From Shinella zoogloeoides (GTDB lineage: Bacteria; Pseudomonadota; Alphaproteobacteria; Rhizobiales; Rhizobiaceae), in assembly GCF_022682305.1 (NCBI RefSeq), contig NZ_CP093528.1, forward strand, positions 3,113,501-3,177,500: DNA of 64,000 nucleotides, read 5' to 3'. Below, one piece after another: positions 54,133 to 63,825 of this stretch. The number at the start of each line of letters is the position of its first letter. Position 1 is the stretch's first letter. The notes beneath the pieces are model-generated. The model saw only the letters and a program-made list of their open reading frames with translations, was not told where the DNA came from and searched no databases. Position numbers and translations under genes: made by a program.

Positions 54133-56067
54133 TCAGAACTCCTCCCAATCCTGCGCTGCCGTGGCCGCGGCGGCACCGCCGAGGGCGGATGCGACCTTAC
54201 GGCCAAGACCACGGGCGGGAGAGACAACAGGCGCGGATGCCGGGCCGGCAAGGCGCACCGGCGCATGTCCGACGCTGCCGTTGCCGAGGGTGAACTGGGC
54301 GAGAAGCTGCTTCAGCGACGACGCCTCCTTCGCAAGGCTGTGGCTGGCCGCGGTCGATTGCTCGACCATCGCGGCGTTCTGCTGCGTGCCTTGGTCCATC
54401 GTGTTGACCGCCTGGTTGATCTCGCCGAGGCCGACCGACTGTTCGCGGGCGGATTCAACGATCGCATTGACGTTCGCGTTGATGTCCTGCACCTCCGTCA
54501 CGATGGTCTGCAGCGCCGCGCCGGTCTCGCCGACCAGTGCCACGCCGGCCTGCACCTGCGAGCTGGATGCCGTGATGAGGCCCTTGATCTCCTTGGCGGC
54601 CTGCGCCGAGCGCTGGGCCAGCTCGCGCACTTCCTGGGCGACCACGGCAAAACCCTTGCCGGCCTCGCCGGCACGTGCGGCCTCCACGCCGGCATTCAAG
54701 GCGAGGAGGTTCGTCTGGAAGGCGATATCGTCGATGACGCCGATGATGTTGGTGATCTCGCCGGAGGACCGCTCGATCTCGCGCATCGCCTCGACCGCGC
54801 GGCGCACGACCTCCCCTGACTTCTCGGCGCCGGCGCGGGTCCGCGCCACGAGCTGGCCGGCCTCTTCCGCGCGCTTGGCCGCATCCCGGACCGTCGTGGT
54901 GATCTCTTCCAGCGCGGCCGCTGTCTCTTCCACGGACGCCGCCTGCTGCTCGGTCCGCTTGGAAAGATCGTCGGCGGCAGCGCGCACTTCGCTCGCGCCG
55001 GCATCGATGGCATTGGCATTTTCCCCGACCGACCGGAGGGTCGCCTGCAGCTTGCCGACGGACTGGTTGAAGTTCTCGCGAAGACTGTCGAGATGCGCGG
55101 CAAAGGGCGTCACGATCTGGTAGGAGACATCGCCGTCGGAAAGATGGGTCAGACCGGTTCCAAGCGCGTCGACGGCATGCTGGATCTCGGCGGCCTCGCG
55201 GGCCTTCTGCGCCTCGCGCTCCCGGCGCTCCCGTTCAGACAGGCTGCGGCCATTCTCCGCCTCCTGCTCGAGGCGGAGGCGCTCGATGGCGTTGTCCCTG
55301 AAGACGGCGACGGCAGCGGCCATCTGCCCGACTTCGTCACGGCGCTCCATGCCGGCAACCGCTTCCTCGGTCTGTCCTGCCGCAAGCGTTTCCATCCGCG
55401 AGCGCAACGTCGCGATCGGCGTGGTGATGCCGCGCGAGGCGATCAGAAGAGAACCAGCCATGCCGGCGACGATCGCAAGGCCGAGAACGAGGAGGGAATA
55501 GAAGATCGTCGAGGCGGTGGCGGCGCTCAGCTCGTCGCTCCGGGCCGCAACGCGCTCGGCCAGCTTCGCGCTCCATGCCCCCATTTCATCGCCGAGCACG
55601 CGAACAGGATCGTCCGAACCGACATTGCGCGCCACTGCCGCTGCAAACTCACCCTTCTTGGAAAGCGCCACGGCTTCGTCCGTGATGACAAGAATATCGT
55701 CGAAACGCCTCTCGAACGCATCCAACTCCGGGGAGGCGGCGGGCAGGAACGACCTGATCTCGCCGAACCCCTCCTTCACCGCCTGCCGCGTGCGCTCGTA
55801 GCTCCGGACGATCTCGCCATCGGCCATGGTCGCAGCATCGGCCGTGGCGGCAATATACGCCTTGTAGGCGGCGACATTGACCCCGCCGCGCAGGTTGTTC
55901 ATGCGCGCGACCGCTGCATTGTCTCGCGCCACGAACTCCGAATAGAGATCGTCGGTTTTTTTGAACTGCATGGCCATGATCGACATGCCCGCAACCGCAA
56001 CGGCGCAAATGCCGATGAGGGGCGCGAGAATCTTCGTTCTGATCCTGGCATTGGTAAGAAAGGACAT
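54133..56067 (-). CDS. Methyl-accepting chemotaxis protein
   Basis: A 644-residue chemoreceptor with the same plan as 51110-53047: helix at about 13-33, helical periplasmic sensor, second helix near 185-208, HAMP ([22 protein letters not shown]), a second HAMP-like unit ([13 protein letters not shown]) and the signalling tip [54 protein letters not shown]. It ends in QDWEEF. The sensor domains of the two receptors differ, so ligands probably differ. GGAG precedes the ATG at 56067; the upstream open frame is not supported. Confidence 0.95.
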   Translation of the reverse strand: MSFLTNARIRTKILAPLIGICAVAVAGMSIMAMQFKKTDDLYSEFVARDNAAVARMNNLRGGVNVAAYKAYIAATADAATMADGEIVRSYERTRQAVKEGFGEIRSFLPAASPELDAFERRFDDILVITDEAVALSKKGEFAAAVARNVGSDDPVRVLGDEMGAWSAKLAERVAARSDELSAATASTIFYSLLVLGLAIVAGMAGSLLIASRGITTPIATLRSRMETLAAGQTEEAVAGMERRDEVGQMAAAVAVFRDNAIERLRLEQEAENGRSLSERERREREAQKAREAAEIQHAVDALGTGLTHLSDGDVSYQIVTPFAAHLDSLRENFNQSVGKLQATLRSVGENANAIDAGASEVRAAADDLSKRTEQQAASVEETAAALEEITTTVRDAAKRAEEAGQLVARTRAGAEKSGEVVRRAVEAMREIERSSGEITNIIGVIDDIAFQTNLLALNAGVEAARAGEAGKGFAVVAQEVRELAQRSAQAAKEIKGLITASSSQVQAGVALVGETGAALQTIVTEVQDINANVNAIVESAREQSVGLGEINQAVNTMDQGTQQNAAMVEQSTAASHSLAKEASSLKQLLAQFTLGNGSVGHAPVRLAGPASAPVVSPARGLGRKVASALGGAAAATAAQDWEEF

Positions 56068-56810
56068 ACCCGGCTCCACGGATAAACGACGCATCGCTGT
56101 CTGGCTGGTCGCCCGGGAAGAAGGCATGCCTTCGGCCGCGCCGAAACCCTACGGTTTCACGATGCGGCGCCTTGACGCCTTCAAGGGCCTCGCCTGGTAA
56201 CGAGTGTCAACATTCAGGAAACATGACAGAGCAACCGCCATCCTGGCGCACGGGTCTCCCGACACGGGAAAAACCAGTTCCGTCGATACAAATTCTGGGA
56301 ATATTTGCTTAAAATGTCACTAATTTACATGAGATGAATAATTAGGTCACATAAAAATCCCGAAATATTCTCGGGCATTCGAGCATGATACAAGTAAACG
56401 TATCGATACAGAACAATATCATTCTCTATGTAGCGGAAAATATCGCGATAATTACTTTATCTGAAGCAGATCGTTAACCATATGCGCAGCGCAAACTCAA
56501 GGACAATATTCCGGCGCAGCCTCCCGCATGCACGGCACGCGCCAGCGCTCATTGGCTTGGCTGAACGAAAGTCGGGCTGGCGTTTGCACAAGCGACGCCG
56601 CAGCGCCGGCAACCATCATCGGCGTCTTTCTATCGTCTCTGCTGCAATAGGCTGAATATCGCGCCTGGCGACCTTTTGCGGCCGGCCTGCGATTTCCGAA
56701 CTGAGACATATGCCGGATGCTGTACCTACTCCGGCGGACGCCTTTTCATTTCCGGCGCGGGCGAGACGGATCGGTCAGGGCCGACGTGGTCATGGGCCGC
56801 CTGGCCTTCG
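56068..56810. other. Long AT-rich intergenic region
   Basis: This 743-bp gap lies between two minus-strand genes. Bases 56270-56480 are distinctly AT-rich compared with the rest of the window and include CCCGA-N7-TCGGG at 56359-56375. It should contain the promoter of the second chemoreceptor. The frames that cross it (for example 70 codons on the minus strand at 56497-56709) show no domain or good ribosome site, and I do not call them. Confidence 0.5.
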
Positions 56811-58367
56811 TCAAATCGGCGTACGGTCGCCGGCCCCATTCGACGCCGGGGGAAGGTGCGTCGCGGCGAACTCCGTAAAGGGAACCGGCCGACCGAACAG
56901 GTATCCCTGCATATATTCGACGCCGAGCTTGTTCAGATATTCGCGCTGCATCGCGGTCTCCACGCCTTCCGCGACAACGAAAAGCTCCAGCCTCGATGCA
57001 AGATCCACGATGATGTCGAGGATGTGGCTGGAGAGCGTCTCCGTGCCCGCCTTGGCGACGAAGCTCTGATCGATTTTCAGCGCATTGACCGTGAACCGCT
57101 GCAGATACTCGAGACTGGAGTTGCCCGTTCCGAAGTCATCCAGGGCAACTTGAACGCCCATCTCGTCAAGTTGCCGGAAAAGCTCGTCGGTCATTGGCGT
57201 CGCGGGGATCGCCTCGCGCTCCGTGAGTTCCAGGAAGAGGACGACGGATTCCGGCGGAAACGGCTTCAGAAAGGCGCGGCACCGGTCGAGCAGTTCCATG
57301 CTGGTGCAATGCGCCGCCGAAATATTGAACCCGATGTGGAAGCGTCCCGGAAGGCTCGGCAGTTGCCCGAGCAGCTCTGCCTGGACGCGGTCCATGAGCT
57401 GATAGGTCATCTTCACGATCAGGCCCGAGCTTTCGGCAAGCGGGATGAACTGGTTCGGGGGGATGATACCCTCGATCGGGTGCATCCACCGAACAAGAAC
57501 TTCGGCGCCGGCCAGCTCGCCGGATTCTCCAAGCACGACAGGCTGATAGAAAGGCACGAACTCACCGGCGTCGACCGCGCGCCGCAGCTCGGCTGTCAAG
57601 GAGTTGCGCTGGGAAAGGAACCGACGGGCCGCATAGCCCGACAGAAGCCCGAGCAAGGCGAGAAGCAACCAGGACGGCCAATAATTGAAAACGAGGTGCC
57701 GCCAGACAAGGCCGTGGCTATAGGCCACGCCGACAGTGAACGGATAGGCTGCGGAAGGGGCAAGGCTCGCAATGGCATTGCCGGGTTCCGAGAAGGCATC
57801 GGTGACCGTTCCCTCCTTCCCGACCCAGTTCTGCCCGATCCCGATCTCTACCCTGAATGCCTCGGCACCGAGGCTGAGCACGTCGAAGACATGCTGCCCG
57901 TCGATGCCGACCAGTACCGAGCCGGATGCCGTGGCATGCCGGTAGACGAGCAGCGCCCGGTTCGGCGTGACGAGGTTCCCGAACATCAATTGCAGGCGGC
58001 CGTCCGCATAGGCCGCACTATCCTCGGCATAGTCCACCGTCCCCTCAAGGGAAGAGCAATAAATCCTGCCGTTTTCGGTAAGGTTCAACGAGCGGACGAA
58101 GGGATGAGCCGTCACTCCCCGCCGCAGGTCAAAGCCGGCGGAAGGGCATGGACTACCGACAAGGCCCGCCACTTCCACGGCGGCATTGCTCGCATGCCCA
58201 AGGATGGCGTCGATCCGCTCGACCACGAATTCCTGAATGGCCGCCGCCTCGTCGTCGAGGGACTGTCGGGCTTGCAAGATCAGGAAAGGCAACCCCAGAA
58301 GCAGGGGCAATATCCCGAACAGCAGCACAACCAGAGGGCCGCGGGCTTTTCCCTCCCGACTCGGCAT
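56811..58367 (-). CDS. CSS-motif EAL phosphodiesterase
   Basis: A 518-residue membrane protein: helix at 12-31, periplasmic CSS domain with C74 (GSPCPS) and C104 (RIYCSS), second helix near 225-245, then an EAL domain. In enteric PdeC-type proteins a disulfide between such cysteines controls activity through periplasmic redox state. The EAL domain has GAEVLVRW (EVL variant), FNISAAHC, ELTEREA, DDFGTGNSS, KIDQSFV, AEGVET and QGYLFGRP, so c-di-GMP hydrolysis is expected. I chose ATG 58367 (AGGA upstream); an ATG at 58442 would add 25 residues. Confidence 0.88.
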   Translation of the reverse strand: MPSREGKARGPLVVLLFGILPLLLGLPFLILQARQSLDDEAAAIQEFVVERIDAILGHASNAAVEVAGLVGSPCPSAGFDLRRGVTAHPFVRSLNLTENGRIYCSSLEGTVDYAEDSAAYADGRLQLMFGNLVTPNRALLVYRHATASGSVLVGIDGQHVFDVLSLGAEAFRVEIGIGQNWVGKEGTVTDAFSEPGNAIASLAPSAAYPFTVGVAYSHGLVWRHLVFNYWPSWLLLALLGLLSGYAARRFLSQRNSLTAELRRAVDAGEFVPFYQPVVLGESGELAGAEVLVRWMHPIEGIIPPNQFIPLAESSGLIVKMTYQLMDRVQAELLGQLPSLPGRFHIGFNISAAHCTSMELLDRCRAFLKPFPPESVVLFLELTEREAIPATPMTDELFRQLDEMGVQVALDDFGTGNSSLEYLQRFTVNALKIDQSFVAKAGTETLSSHILDIIVDLASRLELFVVAEGVETAMQREYLNKLGVEYMQGYLFGRPVPFTEFAATHLPPASNGAGDRTPI

Positions 58368-58620
58368 CGCCCATCCTGCCCCTTGCCTTCGCTTTGCCAA
58401 TCCCTTTTTCAACCCCTTCCAGCCCCTTTTGCCTGTCACCATAGCCGAACTGGAGTCATCTTAGTTGCTCAAGGTTGATCTAACGTTGCTGTGAAGGTGC
58501 GTCATATTAGCAGATGGATGCCATCGCAGGAGCGTCGCTTGGCGCGCGTGTCAGCCCAGCGGCTACCCGACATTAAGGCGCAACCGGCTCACACGCGGGA
58601 CCACCGCGGCGGCGTCTCTC

Positions 58621-59403
58621 CTAGCGACGTTTCGCCAGCATCGAGCGCGATAGCACGACCACGAGGCCGATGGCGACCGTTGCGACGATGAAGAGGAAGG
58701 CCGCGGCGGCGATGGCGGGGCTGATATTCTCACGGATGCTGGAGAACATCTGCCGCGCCAGCGTGCGCTGGTTGGGGCCGGCGACGAAAAGCGTCAGAAC
58801 CACTTCGTCGAGCGAGGTCGCGAACGCCAGCACGGCGCCGGAAAGCACGCCGGGCATGGCGAGCGGCAAGGTGATGCGCCGGAAGACCGTCGTCGGCGAA
58901 GCGCCGAGGCTCTGGGCGGCAAGCTCCACGCGCTCGTCGATGCCGGCCAGCGCCCCGGTGACGCTCACCACCACGAAGGGCACGGCGACGACCGTATGGG
59001 CGATGATCACGCCCAGATAGCTGTTCGTCAGGCCGAAACGGGCCAGCAAAACCTGCATGCCGACCCCCAGCACCACGGCCGGCACGACCATGGGCAGCAG
59101 GAAGAGCGTGCGCACCGTACCGCGGAAGAGGATGAGCCGGTTGCGCAGGCCGAGCGAGGCGGCGGTGCCGAGCACGGTCGCCAGCAGAGTCGTGCCGGTG
59201 CCGATGATCAGGCTGTTGACGATCGCCCGCCGCCAGGCGTCGGCGAAGAACAGCTCCTCAAACCAGCGCAGCGACCAGGACGGGATCGGATAGGTCAGGA
59301 TGACGCTCGATGTGAAGGCGAGCGGCAGGATGGCGATGAGCGGCGCGACGAGGAAGAGGATCGTCAGCGTGGCGAAGGTGGCCTTGGCGATTTTCATCGG
59401 CAT
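58621..59403 (-). CDS. ABC transporter permease, PotC-like
   Basis: A 260-residue inner-membrane subunit with six helices. PLAFTSSVILTYPIPSWSLRWFEELF at the N-terminus and the EAA loop LAAQSLGASPTTVFRRITLPLAMPGVLSG are typical of the second permease of polyamine-type importers. It starts 2 bp after the first permease stop in the reading direction. It is last in the operon; 253 bp separate it from the CSS-EAL gene downstream. Confidence 0.9.
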   Translation of the reverse strand: MPMKIAKATFATLTILFLVAPLIAILPLAFTSSVILTYPIPSWSLRWFEELFFADAWRRAIVNSLIIGTGTTLLATVLGTAASLGLRNRLILFRGTVRTLFLLPMVVPAVVLGVGMQVLLARFGLTNSYLGVIIAHTVVAVPFVVVSVTGALAGIDERVELAAQSLGASPTTVFRRITLPLAMPGVLSGAVLAFATSLDEVVLTLFVAGPNQRTLARQMFSSIRENISPAIAAAAFLFIVATVAIGLVVVLSRSMLAKRR

Positions 59404-59405
59404 GG

Positions 59406-60584
59406 TCAGCGCCTCCCCGGTTCGTCGCTGGAGAGGCGGGCATAGACGCTGTAGAGCAGGAGCGTCGCCACCAGCAGCACGACGCCGAGCGCGCCGGCCA
59501 TGCCCCAGTTCGCCGAGCCGGTCGCATAGAAGGCGATGATCGAGGAGATCATCTGGTCGCCCGGCCCGCCGATCAGCGCCGGCGTGATGTAGTAGCCGAT
59601 GGCCGAGATGAAGACGAGCAGGCTGCCGGAAGCGACGCCACGCAGGCTGAGCGGTAAGAGAACGCGCAGGAACGCGCGCAGCGGATGGGCGCCGAGCGAG
59701 GCGGCGGCCGGCATCAGGTTCTTCGGAATGGTGATCAGCACGGAATAAATCGGCAGCACCATGAAGGGCAGAAGCACATGGGTCATGGCGATGATGACGC
59801 CGGTGCGGTTGAAGATCAGCGCCAGCGGCGCATCGATGAGGCCGATGCCGCGCAGGAGATCGTTGATAAGCCCCTGCTCCTGCAGGAGGATGAACCAGGC
59901 CGCGGTGCGCACCAGGAGCGACGTCCAGAGCGGCAGCAGCACCGCGCCGAGCATCAGGTCGCGTTTCCAGCCGGACAGCGAGGCGGCGATGATGGCATAG
60001 GGATAGCCGATGCAGGCGCAGGCGAAGGTGACCAGCGCGGCGATCCAGAAGGTGCGCACGAGGATCACCCGGTTGACGGACTGGTCCGGCGGCAAATGCT
60101 CGATGCTGCCCGCCGCATTGCGGCCGAGATCGAGGGCGGCGAGCAGGTTGCGGTCGGTATAGGGCGAGAGCGCATCGGCGATGGCAAGCCAGAATTCCGG
60201 CTTCTCCCAGCGCTTGTCGATGGAGACGAGGTCGGCGGGCGGGTTGTCGGTGTCGGCGAGCGCGCTCGTCGTCTTGCCCATCAGGGTGCGGAAGCCGGAG
60301 CGGGCACTATTGAGCCGGCGCACCATGTCGCCGAGCGCCTGGTCATCGTCGACCGCCCTCAGGTCTTCCATCAGCGCCGCCTGCATGGGGATGGTCGGCG
60401 GGGACGTGCGGTCCCAGTCCCTCAGCACCTCGGCGCTGCGCGGCAGGAGCCGGAGCACGGCCGGATCCGAGACGGCCTGCGACATCATGCTGAAGAGCGG
60501 CCAGACGAAGAAGCCGACGAGAAAGAGGAGCAGCGGCGCCAGCAGGAGAAGCGACCGCCCGGTGCGCGATGACGCCGCGCTCAT
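59406..60584 (-). CDS. ABC transporter permease, PotB-like with an enlarged first loop
   Basis: A 392-residue inner-membrane subunit. The first helix (LLLLAPLLLFLVGFFVWPLFSMMSQAV) is followed by an unusually long periplasmic stretch of about 130 residues before the permease core, which has LLPLWTSLLVRTAAWFILLQEQGLIN and the EAA loop MPAAASLGAHPLRAFLRVLLPLSLRG. Ordinary PotB proteins are about 285 residues. Its start overlaps the ATPase stop by 4 bp. Confidence 0.88.
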   Translation of the reverse strand: MSAASSRTGRSLLLLAPLLLFLVGFFVWPLFSMMSQAVSDPAVLRLLPRSAEVLRDWDRTSPPTIPMQAALMEDLRAVDDDQALGDMVRRLNSARSGFRTLMGKTTSALADTDNPPADLVSIDKRWEKPEFWLAIADALSPYTDRNLLAALDLGRNAAGSIEHLPPDQSVNRVILVRTFWIAALVTFACACIGYPYAIIAASLSGWKRDLMLGAVLLPLWTSLLVRTAAWFILLQEQGLINDLLRGIGLIDAPLALIFNRTGVIIAMTHVLLPFMVLPIYSVLITIPKNLMPAAASLGAHPLRAFLRVLLPLSLRGVASGSLLVFISAIGYYITPALIGGPGDQMISSIIAFYATGSANWGMAGALGVVLLVATLLLYSVYARLSSDEPGRR

Positions 60585-61648
60585 GGCGCGATGACCCGGC
60601 AGTCGCCGGCCGAAAAGGCGGCGAAGACCCTGGTGCCCGGCGGAAACTCCCGCGACCGGCGGCCGAGCTTGGCGATCAGCGGATGGGTGGCGTTCTGCAG
60701 CTGTACGCGCAGATGATCGCCCTGGTAGACGCTGTCGGTGACCTCCGTTTCGAGCACGTTGCGCGCGTCGCCGCGCGTCTCGCTGAGATCGACGCGTTCC
60801 GGCCGGATGGATAGGAAGACGGGCTGGCCGGAGGCGACGGTGCCGGACACGGCGGACACGATCTGCGCGCCGGAGGCAAGGCGGACGGTCGCTTCCGCGC
60901 CCTGCACGGCCTCCACGACACCCTCGACAAGATTGGTCTCGCCGATGAACTCGGCGACGAAACGCGTCGCCGGCTCATCGTAAACCTGACGAGGCGTGCC
61001 GATCTGCTCGATCTTGCCCTTGTTGAAGACGGCGACCCGGTCCGACATGGTGAGCGCTTCGGACTGGTCATGCGTGACGAAAACGATGGTGAGGCCGAGG
61101 CGACGGTGCAAATCGCGGATATCGAGCTGCATCTGTTCGCGAAGTTGCTTGTCGAGCGCGCCAAGCGGCTCGTCCATCAGCACCACGCGCGGCTCGAAGA
61201 CCAGCGCGCGGGCGAGCGCCACGCGCTGCTGCTGGCCGCCGGAAAGCTGCGAGGGGCGGCGGTCGACGAGGGCCGAGAGCTGCACCATGTCGAGCGCCCG
61301 CTTGACGCGCGCACCGATCTCCGCCTTGGCGATGCCGCGCATCTGCAGCGGAAAGGCGATGTTATCGCCGACGGACATGTGCGGAAAGAGCGCGTAGCTC
61401 TGGAAGACGACGCCCATGTCGCGCCTGTGGGTGGGCACGGCGTTGATGGCGGTCCCGTCGAGCAGGATGTTGCCGGAGGTCGGCTGCTCGAAGCCAGCCA
61501 GCATCATCAGGAGCGTCGTCTTGCCGGAGCCGGACGGGCCGAGCAGGCTGACGAACTCGCCCTTGTCGATGGAAAGATCGAGATTCTCGACCACGCAGAG
61601 CGGGCCGTAGAATTTGGTGATGCGGTCGAAGCGGATGAATTCGGCCAA
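60581..61648 (-). CDS. ABC transporter ATPase, PotA-like
   Basis: A 355-residue ATPase: Walker [10 protein letters not shown], signature [15 protein letters not shown], Walker B VVLMDEPLGALD and a C-terminal TOBE domain (FLSIRPERVDLS). YALFPHMSVGDNIAFPL and IGTPRQVYDEPATRFVAEFIGETN are typical of PotA/FbpC-type subunits. I chose TTG at 61648, with GGAG 7 bp upstream; the open frame further upstream crosses the double hairpin and is not coding. It overlaps the PotB-like start. Confidence 0.9.
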   Translation of the reverse strand: MAEFIRFDRITKFYGPLCVVENLDLSIDKGEFVSLLGPSGSGKTTLLMMLAGFEQPTSGNILLDGTAINAVPTHRRDMGVVFQSYALFPHMSVGDNIAFPLQMRGIAKAEIGARVKRALDMVQLSALVDRRPSQLSGGQQQRVALARALVFEPRVVLMDEPLGALDKQLREQMQLDIRDLHRRLGLTIVFVTHDQSEALTMSDRVAVFNKGKIEQIGTPRQVYDEPATRFVAEFIGETNLVEGVVEAVQGAEATVRLASGAQIVSAVSGTVASGQPVFLSIRPERVDLSETRGDARNVLETEVTDSVYQGDHLRVQLQNATHPLIAKLGRRSREFPPGTRVFAAFSAGDCRVIAP

Positions 61649-61696
61649 GTGAGGACTCCAACGCAAGGGTCGCAGCGGCGGGATTGCCCCGGCGAA

Positions 61697-61755
61697 GCCT
61701 TCTCCCCGACCGGGAGAAGGCCGCCAAACGGGATGAGGGGCGAACCCGCCCCTCA
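61697..61755. repeat. Intercistronic double hairpin between binding-protein and ATPase genes
   Basis: Two perfect hairpins lie in the 118-bp gap: GCCTTCTCCC/GGGAGAAGGC (61697-61721) and TGAGGGGCG/CGCCCCTCA (61734-61755). Their sequences are typical of the dispersed palindromes of rhizobial genomes. Placed after the binding-protein gene they probably reduce expression of the membrane subunits relative to the receptor. Confidence 0.65.
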
Positions 61756-61766
61756 CCATATCCGCG

Positions 61767-62819
61767 TTACTGCGCCAGCCAGGCGTTGAAGCGCGCCGTC
61801 AGCGTTTCCGCGTTGTCGATCCAGAAATCGACGTTGAGCGGGATCGAGTCCGTCATGTTGGCCGGATCGGTCGGCAGGTCCTTGGAGAATTCCGCCGGCA
61901 CCTTGGAGGCGGCATCCTTGTTTGGCAGGCCGTAGGCGACGAATTCCGGCAGCTTGGCCTGGTTTTCCGGCAGGCTGGCGAAGGCGATGAAGTCCTGCGC
62001 GGCATCCTTGTTCTCGGCGTCCTTCAGCACGACCCAGCTATCGACGGCATAGATGCTGCCCGGGAAGACGACCTTGAAGTTCTTGCCTTCCGAGCGGTTG
62101 ATGCCGGTGATGCGCCCGTTATAGGCCGAGGTCATGGCGACTTCGCCGGAGGCGAGGAACTGCAGCGGCTGGGCGCCCGACTCCCACCAGACGATGTTCG
62201 GCTTCAGCTCGTCGAGCTTCTTGAAGGCGCGCGCGACGCCCTCCTCGGTGCCGAGCACGTCATAGATCTCGTCCTTGGAGACGCCATCGGCGAGCAGGGC
62301 GAATTCCAGCGTGTATTTCGGTCCCTTGCGCAGCGAGCGCTTGCCGGGGAATTTCTCGACATTCCAGAAGTCCGCCCAGGAGGCCGGGCCTTCCTTCAGC
62401 TTGTCGCCGTCATAGGCGATGGCCGTCGACCAGACGATGGCGCCGACGCCGCAGTCATTGACCGCGCTGTCGAGGAACTTGTCCTTGCCGCCCATCTTGT
62501 CCCAGTCGATCTTCTCGTAGAGGCCATCGGCACAGCCGAGCGCCAGTTCCTCGGCTTCCACCTGCACGGCGTCCCAGTTCGGCGCGCCGGCCTTGACCTT
62601 CGACTGGATGACGCCGATGCCGCCGTCCCAGGCCTCGTCGAGCACCGGCTTGCCGGTCTTTTCGGCAAACGGCTTGAAGTAGATATTGCGCTGGGCGTCC
62701 TGATAGTTGCCGCCCCAGGACACGACGGTCAGGTCCCGCGCGAATGTCGGCGCGGCGATGCCGGCCGTCAGCACGATGGCGGCAGCCGCCAGGACACCCG
62801 ATTTCAGAATTGACTTCAT
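61767..62819 (-). CDS. ABC transporter substrate-binding protein, PotD-like
   Basis: A 350-residue periplasmic receptor with a signal peptide (LAAAAIVLTAGIAAPTFA). DLTVVSWGGNYQDAQRNIYFKPFAEKTGKPV, WDAVQVEAEELALGCADGLYEKIDW and FPGKRSLRKGPKYTLEFALLADGV match the polyamine/opine-type receptors of rhizobia (SBP_bac_8). GGGGAG precedes the ATG. The ligand is probably a polyamine or amino-acid derivative but cannot be read from sequence. It heads the importer operon; an SDR gene lies 190 bp upstream. Confidence 0.9.
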   Translation of the reverse strand: MKSILKSGVLAAAAIVLTAGIAAPTFARDLTVVSWGGNYQDAQRNIYFKPFAEKTGKPVLDEAWDGGIGVIQSKVKAGAPNWDAVQVEAEELALGCADGLYEKIDWDKMGGKDKFLDSAVNDCGVGAIVWSTAIAYDGDKLKEGPASWADFWNVEKFPGKRSLRKGPKYTLEFALLADGVSKDEIYDVLGTEEGVARAFKKLDELKPNIVWWESGAQPLQFLASGEVAMTSAYNGRITGINRSEGKNFKVVFPGSIYAVDSWVVLKDAENKDAAQDFIAFASLPENQAKLPEFVAYGLPNKDAASKVPAEFSKDLPTDPANMTDSIPLNVDFWIDNAETLTARFNAWLAQ

Positions 62820-63009
62820 GGCACTCCCCTTTTCTTCGTTTATGAAGGAGCCGTACGGCTCCGATGACGATTGATGCGGGCCGCCTGCCCCGCCTTTGCG
62901 GCAGCGGCTGCGGCTTCCGGCCGCCGCGCCCTTTCCCCTGGGCGTTTCAGCCGATTGATGCATTCCAGTCATTGCCGGTCAACGGGTTTTTCCCGCTTCT
63001 TGACCGTTG

Positions 63010-63750
63010 TCAGACGTGCTGCCCTCCGTTGATGTGGATTTCCGCGCCGTTGATGTAGGACGATTGCTCCGTGCAGAGGAAATGGATGGTCTCCGCGACT
63101 TCGCGCGGTTCGCCCAGCCGTCCCATCGGCACTTCCGCCGCCACCAGCGCGTCCGTTCCCGGCGAGAGGATCGAGGTCTCGATCTCGCCCGGCGCTATGG
63201 CGTTGGCGCGCACGCCGCGCCGGCCGAATTCATGCGCCATCTCGCGCGTCAGCGCCGCGAGCGCCGCCTTGGAGGCCGCATAGGCGACACCGGCGAAGGG
63301 ATGCACGCGCGAGCCGGCAATCGACGTGACGTTCACGATCGAGCCTTTCGCCGCCTCCAGCTCCGGCATCAGCGCGCGGGCGATCAACGCGGTCGAGACG
63401 AGATTGACGTTCAGCACCTGCGTCCAGACATCCGCATCGGTGCCCAGCACGCCGAGGCGGCTCTTGCCCGGCCCCTTCGGCGAGATGCCGGCATTGTTGA
63501 CCAGCGCGTGCAGCTTGCCGTTCGGCAGGCGCTCGCGCACGGTGGCGGCAAGGCGGTCGATCTGCGTGAGGTCGGCAAGGTCGGCCTGGATGTGGCTTTC
63601 CCGGGCGGACGGCCAGGCGCATTCCTCGGAAAAAGCCTGGCGCGAGACGGTGAAGATGCGCCAGCCCTTCGACTGGAAGAGCTTGACCGTCGCATGGCCG
63701 ATGCCGCGGCTCGCTCCCGTCAGCAACATGTAGCGGCGTTCTTCGGTCAT
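63010..63750 (-). CDS. Short-chain dehydrogenase/reductase (SDR)
   Basis: A 246-residue classical SDR: cofactor motif TGASRGIG near residues 12-19, NNAG near 90, the catalytic Ser in VTSIAGSR and the YAASK Tyr/Lys pair, and the C-terminal INGAEIHINGG. It reduces or oxidises a carbonyl/alcohol with NAD(P)H; substrate unknown. The ATG at 63750 has GGAG upstream; the longer frame from 63807 is less likely. Its position between a GntR regulator and the polyamine-type importer suggests a catabolic role for the imported compound. Confidence 0.88.
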   Translation of the reverse strand: MTEERRYMLLTGASRGIGHATVKLFQSKGWRIFTVSRQAFSEECAWPSARESHIQADLADLTQIDRLAATVRERLPNGKLHALVNNAGISPKGPGKSRLGVLGTDADVWTQVLNVNLVSTALIARALMPELEAAKGSIVNVTSIAGSRVHPFAGVAYAASKAALAALTREMAHEFGRRGVRANAIAPGEIETSILSPGTDALVAAEVPMGRLGEPREVAETIHFLCTEQSSYINGAEIHINGGQHV

Positions 63751-63825
63751 GCGGAGCAATCTCCATTGATGCTTGATACATCGTAATCTGCGGTGAATGA
63801 ATTGCAAGCCCCGTTCGCAGGCATG

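Noticed and set aside
56497-56709. 70-codon minus-strand frame in the long AT-rich gap
   Set aside because: No family resemblance and no ribosome-binding site; low support.
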